Assembly (NCBI RefSeq): GCF_004217185.1
Contig: NZ_SHKL01000001.1
Location: 6,384,001 to 6,448,000 of the forward strand
From: Pseudonocardia sediminis
Lineage (GTDB): Bacteria > Actinomycetota > Actinomycetes > Mycobacteriales > Pseudonocardiaceae
DNA length: 64,000 bases
Direction of reading: 5' to 3'
The position numbers and the translations under genes were made by a program. Under the pieces are notes generated by a model, which searched no databases, was not told the origin of the DNA, and was given only the letters and a program-made list of their open reading frames with translations. This document shows, in pieces, positions 27,171 through 35,771 of this stretch; position 1 is the stretch's first letter; the number at the start of each line of letters is the position of its first letter.

Positions 27171-27521
27171 TCAGAGTGCCGAGTTCTCGTCGTGACGACG
27201 GACGAGCGTCTTCGGAGCCTTGCCCCGCCAGGCGTCCTCGATCAGCTCGGTCAGCTGGTCGAGACGTATCTTCGTCAAGTCGACAAGAATAGATCCGTAC
27301 CCGTCGTAGTGCGGCGTGGTGTAGAACGCCGGGTCACCGGAGGCCAGCAGGGCCTCCTTCTCCTCCAACGGACAGACGATCATCAGGCCGCCCTCGGCCT
27401 CGGTCCGCAGGCGGACGAGACACTTGCCCCGGACCTTCAGCGCGGGGGTGCGGTAGGAGGTCGACTCCTCGACCCCCGGCAGCGCGCACCCGATCCTCAC
27501 GACGTCGTCCCAGCTCGGCAT
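27171..27521 (-). CDS. MmcQ/YjbR family protein
   Basis: A 116-residue single-domain protein with the MmcQ/YjbR pattern: WDDVVRIGCALPGVEESTSYRTPALKVRGKCLVRLR near the N-terminus, then MIVCPLEEKEALLASGDPAFYTTPHYDGYGSILVDL, and a final helix LTELIEDAWRGKAPKTLVRR. The fold is CyaY-like and the family has been called DNA-binding, but its cellular job is not established. It is a stand-alone gene in a minus-strand run, 78 bp after the hydrolase gene's 3' end region. Confidence 0.88.
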   Translation of the reverse strand: MPSWDDVVRIGCALPGVEESTSYRTPALKVRGKCLVRLRTEAEGGLMIVCPLEEKEALLASGDPAFYTTPHYDGYGSILVDLTKIRLDQLTELIEDAWRGKAPKTLVRRHDENSAL

Positions 27522-27599
27522 GGAGCCATCCTGGCCGAGCCGGGGACGACCTGTCGTGGACGAAACGGAGCCGCGTCGATGCCCGAACTCCGCGAGCGG

Positions 27600-28325
27600 T
27601 CAGTCGCCCAGATGCTCGGCCAGGAACGCGTCGACGGCCTTCTTCCCCGCCTCGAGGTGCTCGGGTTCCTTCCACTGCTCGACCAGCGTCGCGCCCGGTG
27701 CGAGATCGACGAGCTGCTGTGACACCGGCCCCGGGTGGAACTCGTCGCCGCCCTTGAGGACCAGCCACGGCGTCGTGAACCGCGCGAGCGCTTCGTCCGG
27801 GACGCTGAACAGGATGCCGCCGCCGTCGTACATGTTCCCGCGGAACTCGGCCCAGTCCTTCTCCGTGACGTCCGGGTGGGACTCGCGCTGCGTCTGCGCC
27901 CAGTTGTCGAACATCTCGTGGAAGCGTTCCTGGTTCTCGTGCCGGCCGATCGGCTGCAGCGTCACCGCGGCCCGGACCCGCTGCGGCGCGGTGGCCAGCA
28001 GGCTCGCGATGTAGGAGCCGCCGATGCACATGCCGAGCACCCCGAACTCGCCGACGTCGAGGTGGTCGAGCAGCGCGAGCTGGTCGGTCGTGTAGGTGGA
28101 CCAGCCGTCGGTGCCGTGGATGTCGGCGACCGACTCGCCGGCGTTGCGCTGGTCCATCGCGATGACGCGGTAGCGGTCGGAGAGGTGCTCGATCGGGTTC
28201 CACGGGGCGTGGCCCCAGAAGTCGATGGCGGACCGCATCCCGCCGGGGGCGATCAACAGGATCGGGAAACCGGTCCCGTGCTCCTCGTAGTGGATCGTGA
28301 CACCGGGGCGTTCGAACGTCGACAC
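27600..28325 (-). CDS. Alpha/beta hydrolase with cysteine at the nucleophile position
   Basis: A 241-residue alpha/beta hydrolase. The oxyanion region is ILLIAPGGMRS, the strand-4 motif is VIAMDQRNAGESV, and the nucleophile elbow reads GVLGMCIGGSY, so Cys stands where most relatives have Ser. The acid is probably Asp in LVLKGGDEFHP and the base His in WKEPEHLEAGKK. Dienelactone hydrolases use Cys in this place, so catalysis is plausible but with altered chemistry. Whether the substrate is an ester, lactone or epoxide cannot be told. The start at MSTFERPGVTIHYEEHG gives the expected length. Confidence 0.85.
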   Translation of the reverse strand: MSTFERPGVTIHYEEHGTGFPILLIAPGGMRSAIDFWGHAPWNPIEHLSDRYRVIAMDQRNAGESVADIHGTDGWSTYTTDQLALLDHLDVGEFGVLGMCIGGSYIASLLATAPQRVRAAVTLQPIGRHENQERFHEMFDNWAQTQRESHPDVTEKDWAEFRGNMYDGGGILFSVPDEALARFTTPWLVLKGGDEFHPGPVSQQLVDLAPGATLVEQWKEPEHLEAGKKAVDAFLAEHLGD

Positions 28326-28364
28326 GGGACGCGACGCTACCGGCGCCGGCGGCCGTCCGGGGAG

Positions 28365-29189
28365 TCAGTGGACCCGGGCGGGTGTCCGCTTCTCGCTCTT
28401 GCGCCGCGCCAAAATCGACACGCCGTACACCGCCAGCAGCAGGCCGAGGACCATCGGGACGTACCAGCCGTCGCGGATCGTGTCGCCGAGCAGCGCGATC
28501 CCCACGATGCCCGGCACGACCACCTCGGTGACCATGAACAGCGCCGTCACCGTGGACACGTCACCCAGCCGCAGCGCGCGGGCGTAGTTGTAGAGGCCGG
28601 TCGCCCACATGCCGATCAGCACGTAGACCAGCGGCTCGGTGAGCAGCCCGACGAAGACGTTGCCCTCGGACACGTGCATCGCCCGGACCGCCACCGCGCC
28701 GCCGCCCAGCCCGAGCCCGGCCACGATCGCCGACGGCCACGGGCGGCTCACCTTGCGCAGCGCCACCGAGATCAGCAACAGCGCGGCCAGTGCCCCGAGC
28801 AGGACGAGCGCGGTGCCGCCCTCGCCCGTGCGCGGTGCCACCCGGTCCTCCCCGGCGCTGCTGGCGACCAGGATCAGGCCGAGGATGCTCGCGACGATCC
28901 CCATCCGGTGGACCGGGCGCAGCCACTCGTCCTTGTAGAACCGCGCGTAGAGCGCGGTCATCGCGATCGACCCGGCCAGCGTGGCCTGGACCGCGAACAC
29001 CGGCAGGTACCCCAGGGCGAGGACCGTGCAGGTCCAGGCCAGGAGGTCCATGCCGAGGCCGGCGATGAACCGGGGACGCGCCAGGATCGCGCGGGTCCGC
29101 CGGGCCTGCCCGGCCGCATCCGCCTGCAGGATCGCGGCGACGCTGTTGAAGACCATCGCGACGAGCGCGAAGGCCATACCGATCAGCAC
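28365..29189 (-). CDS. EamA/DMT-like multispanning membrane protein
   Basis: A 274-residue integral membrane protein with eight to nine hydrophobic segments. The pattern resembles half-duplicated EamA/DMT transporters, with internal repeats around FVGLLTEPLVYVLIGMWATGLYNYARALRLGDVSTVTALFMVTEVVVPGIVGIALLGD and the final helix VPMVLGLLLAVYGVSILARRKS. The N-terminal segment MLIGMAFALVAMVFNSVAAILQ is the first helix. The substrate is unknown. It may be a small-molecule exporter; I would not assign more. It ends in a basic cytoplasmic tail and lies 39 bp upstream of the hydrolase gene on the same strand. Confidence 0.75.
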   Translation of the reverse strand: MLIGMAFALVAMVFNSVAAILQADAAGQARRTRAILARPRFIAGLGMDLLAWTCTVLALGYLPVFAVQATLAGSIAMTALYARFYKDEWLRPVHRMGIVASILGLILVASSAGEDRVAPRTGEGGTALVLLGALAALLLISVALRKVSRPWPSAIVAGLGLGGGAVAVRAMHVSEGNVFVGLLTEPLVYVLIGMWATGLYNYARALRLGDVSTVTALFMVTEVVVPGIVGIALLGDTIRDGWYVPMVLGLLLAVYGVSILARRKSEKRTPARVH

Positions 29190-29259
29190 CGGAGGGCCCT
29201 ACCGGCACGAGGATCGAGCGTCGCTGCGAGATGCACGACGCCGATTCTCTCCGACCGCC

Positions 29260-29613
29260 TCAGACACCCGCCGGGCGGGCGGGACGCGACGGTCCGGCCT
29301 GCATCGGAACCTGTGCCCCCATCGGCGCGACGGACGTCTGCGGGCTGATCTCGAAGAAGCCGCTCATCAGACCGGCACTCGGGATCTCGCCACGCTCGGC
29401 GGCGGTCCTCCAGGGGCTGTCGGGCGTGACTCCGCTCCGGCGGTCGCGCAGCGCGCGCCGCGGCCGTTCGGTGAGGGCGACCACGAGCACGGTCGCGACG
29501 ATCCCGACGAACAGCGGTCCCCCGACCACCAGTACCGGCCATCCGAACGCCAGATACGCCACGAGCAACGCAGCTGCCGCCATCCCGATGACCAACCCTG
29601 CCAACCGCGCCAC
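29260..29613 (-). CDS. Small two-span membrane protein
   Basis: A 117-residue protein of unknown function. Two hydrophobic segments, LAGLVIGMAAAALLVAYLAF and LFVGIVATVLVVALT, occupy residues ~4-45. A ~70-residue hydrophilic tail follows, with RPRRALRDRR and a Met/Pro-rich end (QVPMQAGPSRPARPAGV). The GTG start has AAGGGGGG upstream. It lies 70 bp upstream of the EamA-like gene on the same strand. The 29614-29844 gap beyond it holds a relatively AT-rich patch near 29645-29690 that may contain its promoter. Confidence 0.6.
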   Translation of the reverse strand: MARLAGLVIGMAAAALLVAYLAFGWPVLVVGGPLFVGIVATVLVVALTERPRRALRDRRSGVTPDSPWRTAAERGEIPSAGLMSGFFEISPQTSVAPMGAQVPMQAGPSRPARPAGV

Positions 29614-29844
29614 CGCGGCCCCCCTTCTTCCCAGCTCAGAGCACTAGTTTTACCACGCGTAGCAGGCCGGATACGGCCTACTTCACTCCGACGTGGTCAC
29701 ACCGTTGCCCGATCGAGAGGTGGGGCCGGGCCGGCGTGGGGGCTCCCGGTCCACGCCGGCCCGGCGGCTCGCATCATTCCGCCCGGTGTCCGTTTCCGAT
29801 CGGGGTGGGGGTGGGTCCCGGCGTGTCGCGGAATGCGGTATCGG

Positions 29845-31794
29845 TCAGGTCGTCGGGGTCGGCGCCGGGGCCGGGTTCTGCGCGGCCTCGTTCTTCGCTT
29901 TCTCCTCGGCTTCCTTCTTGGCCTTCTCCTCAGCAGCCTTCTTCGCCGCCGCGTCGGCTGCCGCCTTCTCGGCTGCGGCCTTGTCTGCGGCGGCCTTGTC
30001 CGCAGCCGCCTTGTCCGCCGCGGCCTTGTCCGCGATCGCCTTGTCGGCCGCCGCCTTGTTCGCAGCCGCCTTCGCAGCGGCGTCCGACGCGGCCTTCGCG
30101 TCCGCCGCCCTCTTGGCCGCTGCCGGATCCGCAGCGGGGGCCACGGGAGCGGCTGCCGGCACGGGCGCTGCGGCCGGTGCCGCAACCGCGGCCGAGGTGA
30201 CCGTCGCAGGAGCGGCCGCGTTCTCCGATGTCGGGACGGAGCTGTCGGCCGGTGCCGCCACGGCAGCGGCCGGCGTGCCCGGTGCAGGGGCCGGGGCGGA
30301 CGTCGTCGGCGTGGCCGTCGACTGGGCCGCGCTGATGCCGGTCGCCGTCGGGTTGGCCGTCGTCGGCCAGAACAGGACCGCTCCGATGATCGCGAGAGCG
30401 CCGGCCAGGCCGCCCGCCCCGACCAGGAGGCGGGCCCGCATGTCCGACCGTCGCTGGGCGGGGGCCGGGTCCTGGGTGACGTAGGTGTCCATGACGGCCG
30501 GCCGCAGGGGTGCGGGGCCGGGGGACCAGGCGGCGAACCGCTCGGTCGGCGGCTCGGTCGCCATCACCGCGGTGCCGGCGAAACCGGCCGCGGGCACGGC
30601 GGCGGTGGCCGGGGCCGCCGCAGGGACCACGGCGATCGGACCGGTGCGCTCGGCGTCGGTCTCGGCGTAGACCGGCACGTCGACTCCCGGCCACGACGCC
30701 TCGGGCTGCGGAGCGAGGGCCAGTGCGGCCCCCGTCGCGATCGCGTTCTTCGGGTCGGCGTCCACCGCCAACGGGCGTCCGAGCTGCTCGGAGACGAGCT
30801 GCGCGACCAGCGGGATCCGCGAGGACCCGCCGACCAGCAGCACCGACGTCAGGTCGGCGGACTCCATCCCGGCCGAGGACACCGCACGCCGCAGCGCCTC
30901 GACGGAGTCCTCCAGCGGAGACCGGATCAGCTCCTCGAACTCGCTGCGGTGCAGCCGCACCGACGTGCGGCCGGTGCGGGCCCAGACCACGACCGAGGCC
31001 TCGGTGTCCGAGCTCAGCGCCTCCTTGGCCTCGCAGCAGTCGCGACGTACGCGCGCCACGGCGGCCCACACGTCGGGGTCGGACTCGTCGAGGTCGGCGA
31101 ACGCGTCCGGAACCGCCTTCCGGACGTGGTCGAACACGGCCTCGTCGAAGTCCACCCCGCCCAGGTACTCGACGCCCTCGGGACGGCCGAGCAGCGTGAA
31201 CCCGCTGCCGACCTCGCGGGCGGCGTCCTTGCGGACGACGGCGGCGTCGAACGTGCCGCCACCCAGGTCGTAGACGGCGATCGTCGAGCCGGGGCCGACG
31301 CGCTCGGCGCGGGCGTAGCAGAGCGCCGCGGCCTGCGGCTCGGCCAGGAACGTCACGGTCAGCCCGTGCGCGGCCAGGGCCCCGCCGAGGAGCTCCTTCT
31401 TGTGCGCGCCCCAGGAGGCCGGGTGGGTCAGGGCGACGCGCTCGGGCAGCTCTCCCTCACGGCGCGCGGCGACGTCGACGACGTGCCGGACGACCAGCGC
31501 GGCGAGCTCGTGCGCGGCGAACGCCCGCCCGCCGAGCGACACCGGGGTCGGGTCACCGATGCGGCGCTTGAACTCCCGCGCCACACGGTCCGGCTCACCG
31601 AGCGCACGGCGCTGGGCGGCGTCACCGAACAGCAGCTCGCCGTCGGCGGAGGCGAGGAGCACCGACGGCATCTCCGTGCCGTGGTCGGACAGGGCGAGCA
31701 TCTCGGGCTCGCCGGCCGCCTCACCGCCGCGCAGGCGCAGGACGGCGGCGGCCGTGAAGGTCGTACCCAGGTCGATCCCGAGCAGGTACGGCAT
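29845..31794 (-). CDS. Membrane-anchored Hsp70-like ATPase with TolA-like C-terminal tail
   Basis: A 649-residue protein unlike ordinary DnaK. Residues 1-~375 are a complete actin/Hsp70 ATPase domain: GIDLGTTFTAAAV (phosphate 1, residue 5), DLGGGTFDAAV (phosphate 2, ~175), GGSSRIP (adenosine, ~323). No DnaK peptide-binding domain follows. Instead there is an Ala/Pro linker, one membrane segment (LLVGAGGLAGALAIIGAVLFW, ~453-475), and after it an Ala/Pro/Thr stretch then ~80 residues of repeats based on AADKA and EKAKKEAEEKA, a likely long alpha-helix like TolA's. The helix would lie outside the cell. It is divergent from iniB-like genes. The start at MPYLLGIDLG has GAGGGGA upstream. Confidence 0.88.
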   Translation of the reverse strand: MPYLLGIDLGTTFTAAAVLRLRGGEAAGEPEMLALSDHGTEMPSVLLASADGELLFGDAAQRRALGEPDRVAREFKRRIGDPTPVSLGGRAFAAHELAALVVRHVVDVAARREGELPERVALTHPASWGAHKKELLGGALAAHGLTVTFLAEPQAAALCYARAERVGPGSTIAVYDLGGGTFDAAVVRKDAAREVGSGFTLLGRPEGVEYLGGVDFDEAVFDHVRKAVPDAFADLDESDPDVWAAVARVRRDCCEAKEALSSDTEASVVVWARTGRTSVRLHRSEFEELIRSPLEDSVEALRRAVSSAGMESADLTSVLLVGGSSRIPLVAQLVSEQLGRPLAVDADPKNAIATGAALALAPQPEASWPGVDVPVYAETDAERTGPIAVVPAAAPATAAVPAAGFAGTAVMATEPPTERFAAWSPGPAPLRPAVMDTYVTQDPAPAQRRSDMRARLLVGAGGLAGALAIIGAVLFWPTTANPTATGISAAQSTATPTTSAPAPAPGTPAAAVAAPADSSVPTSENAAAPATVTSAAVAAPAAAPVPAAAPVAPAADPAAAKRAADAKAASDAAAKAAANKAAADKAIADKAAADKAAADKAAADKAAAEKAAADAAAKKAAEEKAKKEAEEKAKNEAAQNPAPAPTPTT

Positions 31795-32050
31795 GGCGGT
31801 CGTCCCCTCTGCGAAGCATGGCGTCGAGCCGGTGGCACCGGCCCTCCTCACACGCCCATCGGAGATCCACCGGCCGCCGTTAGCCGTTCCTTCCGATCCC
31901 CTAACCGATTTCCCCCCGATCCCCCCGGGGGTCCCCATCGGACTCGGAGAGATCCCCGATGGCGGGCGGACCCCCGGTCCCTACCTTTCGATCTCAACAC
32001 CGGTCGCCGCAGCGCTCCGGTACCCACCGACACACCCGGAGACGATCCCG
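31795..32050. promoter_or_regulatory. Divergent promoter region between the Hsp70-like and iniB-like genes
   Basis: A 256-bp shared control region. It holds three direct GATCCCC repeats (31895-31901, 31918-31924, 31951-31957; 23 and 33 bp apart, near whole helical turns) and a CCCCCGGGGG palindrome (31922-31931). TACCTT at 31982-31987 is a possible -10 box for the iniB-like gene. The repeats are candidate binding sites for the LuxR-type regulator at 37568-40306; this is inference. Confidence 0.5.
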
Positions 32051-32887
32051 ATGGCCGAGAACCTGACCCTCATCGACTTCATCCGCGAGCTCCTCGGCCT
32101 CGAGGGCGAGAGCAAGGCGATCGAGCTGCGCGACTTCTACCAGCAGAACCCGCAGGCGGCGCTGAACGAGTACGGACTCGGCCACCTCTCGCCCGAGGAC
32201 GTCAACGACGCGATCACGCTGGTCCAGGACAACGACACCGTCAGCTTCGACCGCAACTACGACACCGGCTTCGACTGGAAGGACGGCGGCTGGGGCTCTC
32301 CCGCCGGCCGGCACCACGAGGACGGCGGCAAGGACCACGGCGGCGACTGGGGCCACAAGGGCGGGCACGACACGGCCGTCCGCGAGCACGTGACCAACAA
32401 CCACGTCACGAACAACATCGACGACCGCGACACGATCATCGACCAGTCGGTCAACCAGAACATCGACACCGACGGCGGCGACTTCCGCCAGACGATCGAC
32501 AACAACTCGGTGAACGCGACCGGCGACGGCTCGGTGGCCGCCGGCGACGACATCAACGGCTCCACGATCACCACCGGCAGCGGCAACGTGGTCGGCAACG
32601 GCAACCAGGTCGTGAGCGGCGACGACAACACCACCGCCTTCGGCTCGGGCAGCGCCGTCAAGGGCGTCTCGGTCGACGACGGGAGCGCGTTCTCCGCCAA
32701 CGGCCCGGCGTCGGTCGACAACTCGACGAACGGCTCGCACAACCAGAGCTGGTCCGAGGACAACGACTACAGCTCGACCAGCGACTCCGGGAACGTCGAC
32801 ACCGACAACTCGGTCCACACGCACCTCGAGAACAACAGCGAGACCCACGTCGGTTCGCACAACGACACCGACCTGCACTTCGGCTGA
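32051..32887 (+). CDS. IniB-like protein, copy 1
   Basis: A 278-residue secreted- or surface-type protein. The first ~60 residues form the IniB N-terminal helical domain (LTLIDFIRELLGLEGESKAIELRDFYQQNPQAALNEYGLGHLSPEDVNDAITLV). A His/Asp/Gly-rich linker leads to ~150 residues of Asn/Asp/Ser/Thr-rich short repeats (VTNNHVTNNIDDRDTIIDQSVNQNID, SVNATGDGSV, TITTGSGNVVGNGNQVVSGDDN) that look like a stacked beta structure. No signal peptide is visible. In M. tuberculosis iniB is the first gene of the isoniazid-inducible iniBAC operon, though IniB's role is unresolved. A hairpin follows, then a tandem paralogue. Confidence 0.85.
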   Translation: MAENLTLIDFIRELLGLEGESKAIELRDFYQQNPQAALNEYGLGHLSPEDVNDAITLVQDNDTVSFDRNYDTGFDWKDGGWGSPAGRHHEDGGKDHGGDWGHKGGHDTAVREHVTNNHVTNNIDDRDTIIDQSVNQNIDTDGGDFRQTIDNNSVNATGDGSVAAGDDINGSTITTGSGNVVGNGNQVVSGDDNTTAFGSGSAVKGVSVDDGSAFSANGPASVDNSTNGSHNQSWSEDNDYSSTSDSGNVDTDNSVHTHLENNSETHVGSHNDTDLHFG

Positions 32888-32903
32888 GCCGCCCGACAGA
32901 CCC

Positions 32904-32937
32904 GGGTGCCGGGCCGCCCCCGACCGGCCCGGCACCC
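32904..32937 (+). terminator. Hairpin between the two iniB-like genes
   Basis: Perfect 13-base arms GGGTGCCGGGCCG / CGGCCCGGCACCC with an 8-base loop, 17 bases after the stop of copy 1. It could be a terminator or attenuator that makes copy 1 more abundant than copy 2. Confidence 0.75.
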
Positions 32938-33014
32938 GCACCTCCTCGCTCCATCCCCGCTTCCGGTGAGCCCCGCACGGCTCTCCGACCACCTCGCACA
33001 AGGAGAACTACGAG

Positions 33015-33821
33015 ATGTCCGCCGACAAGTCCCTGATCCAGTTCATCCTCGACCTGCTGCGCGACCCGAAGGCGCTGGCCGAGTTCAAAGACGACCCGGA
33101 CGCCGCCCTGCGCGCCTGCGGCCTGACCAACGTCAGCCCGGAGGACGTCCACGACGCGATCGTGCTGGCCCAGGACAACGACGACGTCAGCTTCGACCGT
33201 GACTACAACACCGGCGGTCACCACACCCAGGTCGCCGGCGCCAGCGTCCCGCCGCCCCCGCCGGTCGAGGCCCACCACGGCCAGCCCGACCACGAGGCCG
33301 CGATCAAGTACATCGACAAGTACGTGACCAACAACTACGTCACGAACAACATCGACGACCGCGACACGATCATCGACCAGTCGGTCAACCAGAACATCGA
33401 CACCGGTGGCGGCGACTTCCGTCAGAACATCGACAACCACTCCGTCAACGCCACCGGCGACGGCGCCGTCGCGGCCGGCGACGACATCAACGACTCGACG
33501 ATCACCACCGGCAACCACAACGTCGTCGGCGACGGCAACGCGGTCGTCAGCGGCAACGACAACACCACCGCGTTCGGTTCCGGCAGCGCGATCTCGGACG
33601 TGAGCGTCGACGACGGCAGCGCCTTCTCCGGCAACGGTGCGGCGTCGGTCGACAACTCGACGACCGACTCGTACAACAAGGTCCACACCGAGGACAACGA
33701 CGTCACGAAGATCCACGACTCGAACAACGAGACCACCGACAACTCGGTCGACACGCACGTCGAGGACAACAGCCACAACGACTTCCTGTCGCACAACGAC
33801 ACGCACGTCGACATCGCCTGA
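33015..33821 (+). CDS. IniB-like protein, copy 2
   Basis: A 268-residue tandem paralogue of copy 1. The N-terminal domain is recognisable but diverged (SLIQFILDLLRDPKALAEFKDDPDAALRACGLTNVSPEDVHDAIVLAQ), with a Pro-rich linker (VPPPPPVEAHHG) replacing the Gly/Asp linker. The Asn-rich repeat half is far more conserved: the VTNNIDDRDTIIDQSVNQNID and ATGDGxVAAGDDIN segments are nearly identical between copies. This suggests duplication followed by freer change of the N-terminus. AAGGAG precedes the ATG by 9 bases. A bidirectional-looking terminator follows. It is 150 bp upstream of the IniA-like GTPase gene. Confidence 0.85.
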   Translation: MSADKSLIQFILDLLRDPKALAEFKDDPDAALRACGLTNVSPEDVHDAIVLAQDNDDVSFDRDYNTGGHHTQVAGASVPPPPPVEAHHGQPDHEAAIKYIDKYVTNNYVTNNIDDRDTIIDQSVNQNIDTGGGDFRQNIDNHSVNATGDGAVAAGDDINDSTITTGNHNVVGDGNAVVSGNDNTTAFGSGSAISDVSVDDGSAFSGNGAASVDNSTTDSYNKVHTEDNDVTKIHDSNNETTDNSVDTHVEDNSHNDFLSHNDTHVDIA

Positions 33822-33857
33822 TCCGACGCCTCGGACGGTCCGGACCGTCCACCGCGC

Positions 33858-33897
33858 ACCGGCCCCGTTTCACCCACCCGGGTGGGACGGGGCCGGT
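33858..33897 (+). terminator. Terminator after the second iniB-like gene
   Basis: Outer 11-base arms ACCGGCCCCGT / ACGGGGCCGGT enclose an inner CCCACCCGGGTGGG stem, followed by TTTCGTTCGT. It separates iniB-like expression from iniA/iniC, unlike the single iniBAC operon of mycobacteria. Confidence 0.82.
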
Positions 33898-33971
33898 TTC
33901 GTTCGTGTAAGCAAGACGCTTGCACCGGGCCGGGTGGCCCGGTCGCACGAGGGGGCAGGGGGCGTCGTTTC

Positions 33972-35771
33972 GTGGCGGTACCGGAGGCGGTCGAGCTCGT
34001 CGACGTCGCGCTGAAGGCGACCACCGCCTACGAGCGACCCGACCTCGCGACCCGGCTGCAGCAGACCCGCGCCCGCCTGGCCGACCCGAACGTCCGGGTG
34101 CTGATCGTCGGAGAGTTCAAGCAGGGCAAGAGCCAGCTGGTGAACGCGCTGGTCAACGCGACCGTCTGCCCCGTCGACGACGACATCGCCACCGCCGTCC
34201 CGACACTCGTGCGGCACGGCGAGGAGACCACCGTGACGCTGGTCCGCGAGGGCGGCGGGTCGGACGAGCGCACCTCGGTCCCGGTCGAGCGTCTCGCGGA
34301 GTACGTCTCGGAGGCCGGCAACCCCGGCAACCGGGCCCGTCTCACCCGCGCCGAGGTGACGCTGCCGCGCAAGCTGCTCGCGTCCGGGCTCGTCCTCGTC
34401 GACACCCCCGGGGTGGGCGGGCTGGGCTCCGCGCACGGTGCGGCGACGATGTCCGCGCTGCCGTCCGCCGACGCCGTCGTGCTCGTCTCGGACGCCTCGC
34501 AGGAGTACTCGGCGCCGGAGCTGGAGTTCATGGGCGCGGCGATGAAGCTGTGCCCGAACGTCGGCTGCGTGGTCACCAAGACCGACCTCTACCCGCACTG
34601 GCGGCGGATCGTCGAGCTCGACGAGGGGCACCTGCGCACGGCCGGGATCGACGCCCGGATCTACCCGGTGTCCTCGGCGCTGCGTCTGCACGCCGCGCGC
34701 ACCCAGGACCTGGACCTGATCGCCGAGTCCGGCTTCCAGGAGCTCGTCGGGTTCCTGCTGCGCAAGGTCGTCGCCCGCGCCGACGACCTCGACCGCACGT
34801 CGGTCGGCCAGGACGTGCTGATCACCTGCCAGTCGTTGTCGGCGACGATGCGCGCCGAGCTGCTCAGCCAGGAGGACCCGGAACGGGCGGGGCGGCTGAC
34901 CACCGAGCTGGAGCAGGCCAAGGCCCGGGTCGACGCGCTGCGTCAGCGTTCGGCCCGCTGGCAGACCACCCTCAACGACGGCATCGCCGATCTGATCGCC
35001 GACATCGACTACGACCTGCGCGACCGGCTGCGCACCGTGTCCCGGGAGGCCGAGCAGCTGCTCGAGGACGCCGACCCGTCCGACATCTGGGAGCAGTTCG
35101 CCGAGTGGTTCCACCGCCAGGTCTCCCAGGCCGTGGCGCAGAACTTCGTGTGGACGACCGAGCGGGCCCGGTGGCTGGCCGAGCAGGTCGCCGAGCACTT
35201 CGCCGAGGACATCGACGTCCAGCTCCCCGAGCTCAGGATCTCCGGCGGGGCGGTGGCCGGGAAGGTCGACGCCCTGGAGCTGCCGGTCGGGGAGAAGTTC
35301 GGCGCGGGGCAGAAGCTGTTCGTCGGCATGCGCGGCGGCTACGGCGGCATGCTGATGCTCGGCCTGGCCTCCACCGTCGCCGGGTTCGCCCTGCTCAACC
35401 CGGTCTCGATCGGCGCCGGTCTGCTGTTCGGCGCGAAGACGGTCCGCGACGAGCGCAAACGCCTGGTGCAGCGCCGTCAGGCCGAGGCCAAGGGCGCGGT
35501 GCGCCGCCACATCGACGAGGCCACGTTCCAGGTCGGCAAGGACTCCCGCGACAACCTGCGCCAGATCCAGCGCGAGCTGCGCGACCACTTCACCGTCCTG
35601 GCCGAGGAGCTCTCGACCGCGCTGGCCGAGTCGGTCGGCGCGGCGCAGACCGCCGTGCGTTCGGACGCCGACCGGCAGAAGCGGATCGCCGACCTGCGCG
35701 CCGAGCTGGAGCGGGTGGAGGCCCTCGCCGAGCGCGCCCGTTCCCTGGTCGGGGCGGTGACGACGGTATGA
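33972..35771 (+). CDS. iniA: Dynamin-like GTPase, IniA-like
   Basis: A 599-residue bacterial dynamin-family protein. GTPase motifs: G1 GEFKQGKSQ (residue ~48), the switch threonine region DDDIATAVPT, G3 DTPGVGG (~143), G4 TKTD (~200). A helical bundle with heptad-like stretches follows. A hydrophobic hairpin, MLMLGLASTVAGFALLNPVSIGAGLLFG (residues ~460-490), is placed as in the membrane-inserting paddle of IniA. Mycobacterial IniA remodels and fissions membranes and is linked to tolerance of cell-wall drugs. The GTG start follows a GGGGG tract. Its stop overlaps the next gene's ATG, so the two GTPases are co-translated, as in iniBAC. Confidence 0.9.
   Translation: MAVPEAVELVDVALKATTAYERPDLATRLQQTRARLADPNVRVLIVGEFKQGKSQLVNALVNATVCPVDDDIATAVPTLVRHGEETTVTLVREGGGSDERTSVPVERLAEYVSEAGNPGNRARLTRAEVTLPRKLLASGLVLVDTPGVGGLGSAHGAATMSALPSADAVVLVSDASQEYSAPELEFMGAAMKLCPNVGCVVTKTDLYPHWRRIVELDEGHLRTAGIDARIYPVSSALRLHAARTQDLDLIAESGFQELVGFLLRKVVARADDLDRTSVGQDVLITCQSLSATMRAELLSQEDPERAGRLTTELEQAKARVDALRQRSARWQTTLNDGIADLIADIDYDLRDRLRTVSREAEQLLEDADPSDIWEQFAEWFHRQVSQAVAQNFVWTTERARWLAEQVAEHFAEDIDVQLPELRISGGAVAGKVDALELPVGEKFGAGQKLFVGMRGGYGGMLMLGLASTVAGFALLNPVSIGAGLLFGAKTVRDERKRLVQRRQAEAKGAVRRHIDEATFQVGKDSRDNLRQIQRELRDHFTVLAEELSTALAESVGAAQTAVRSDADRQKRIADLRAELERVEALAERARSLVGAVTTV

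Noticed and set aside
29930..31069. 379-codon minus-strand frame overlapping the Hsp70-like gene
   Set aside because: It is a same-strand shadow in another frame, without the ATPase motifs.
28981..33036. 1351-codon open frame on the plus strand
   Set aside because: It runs through several genes in wrong frames, including antisense to the Hsp70-like gene and out of frame with iniB.
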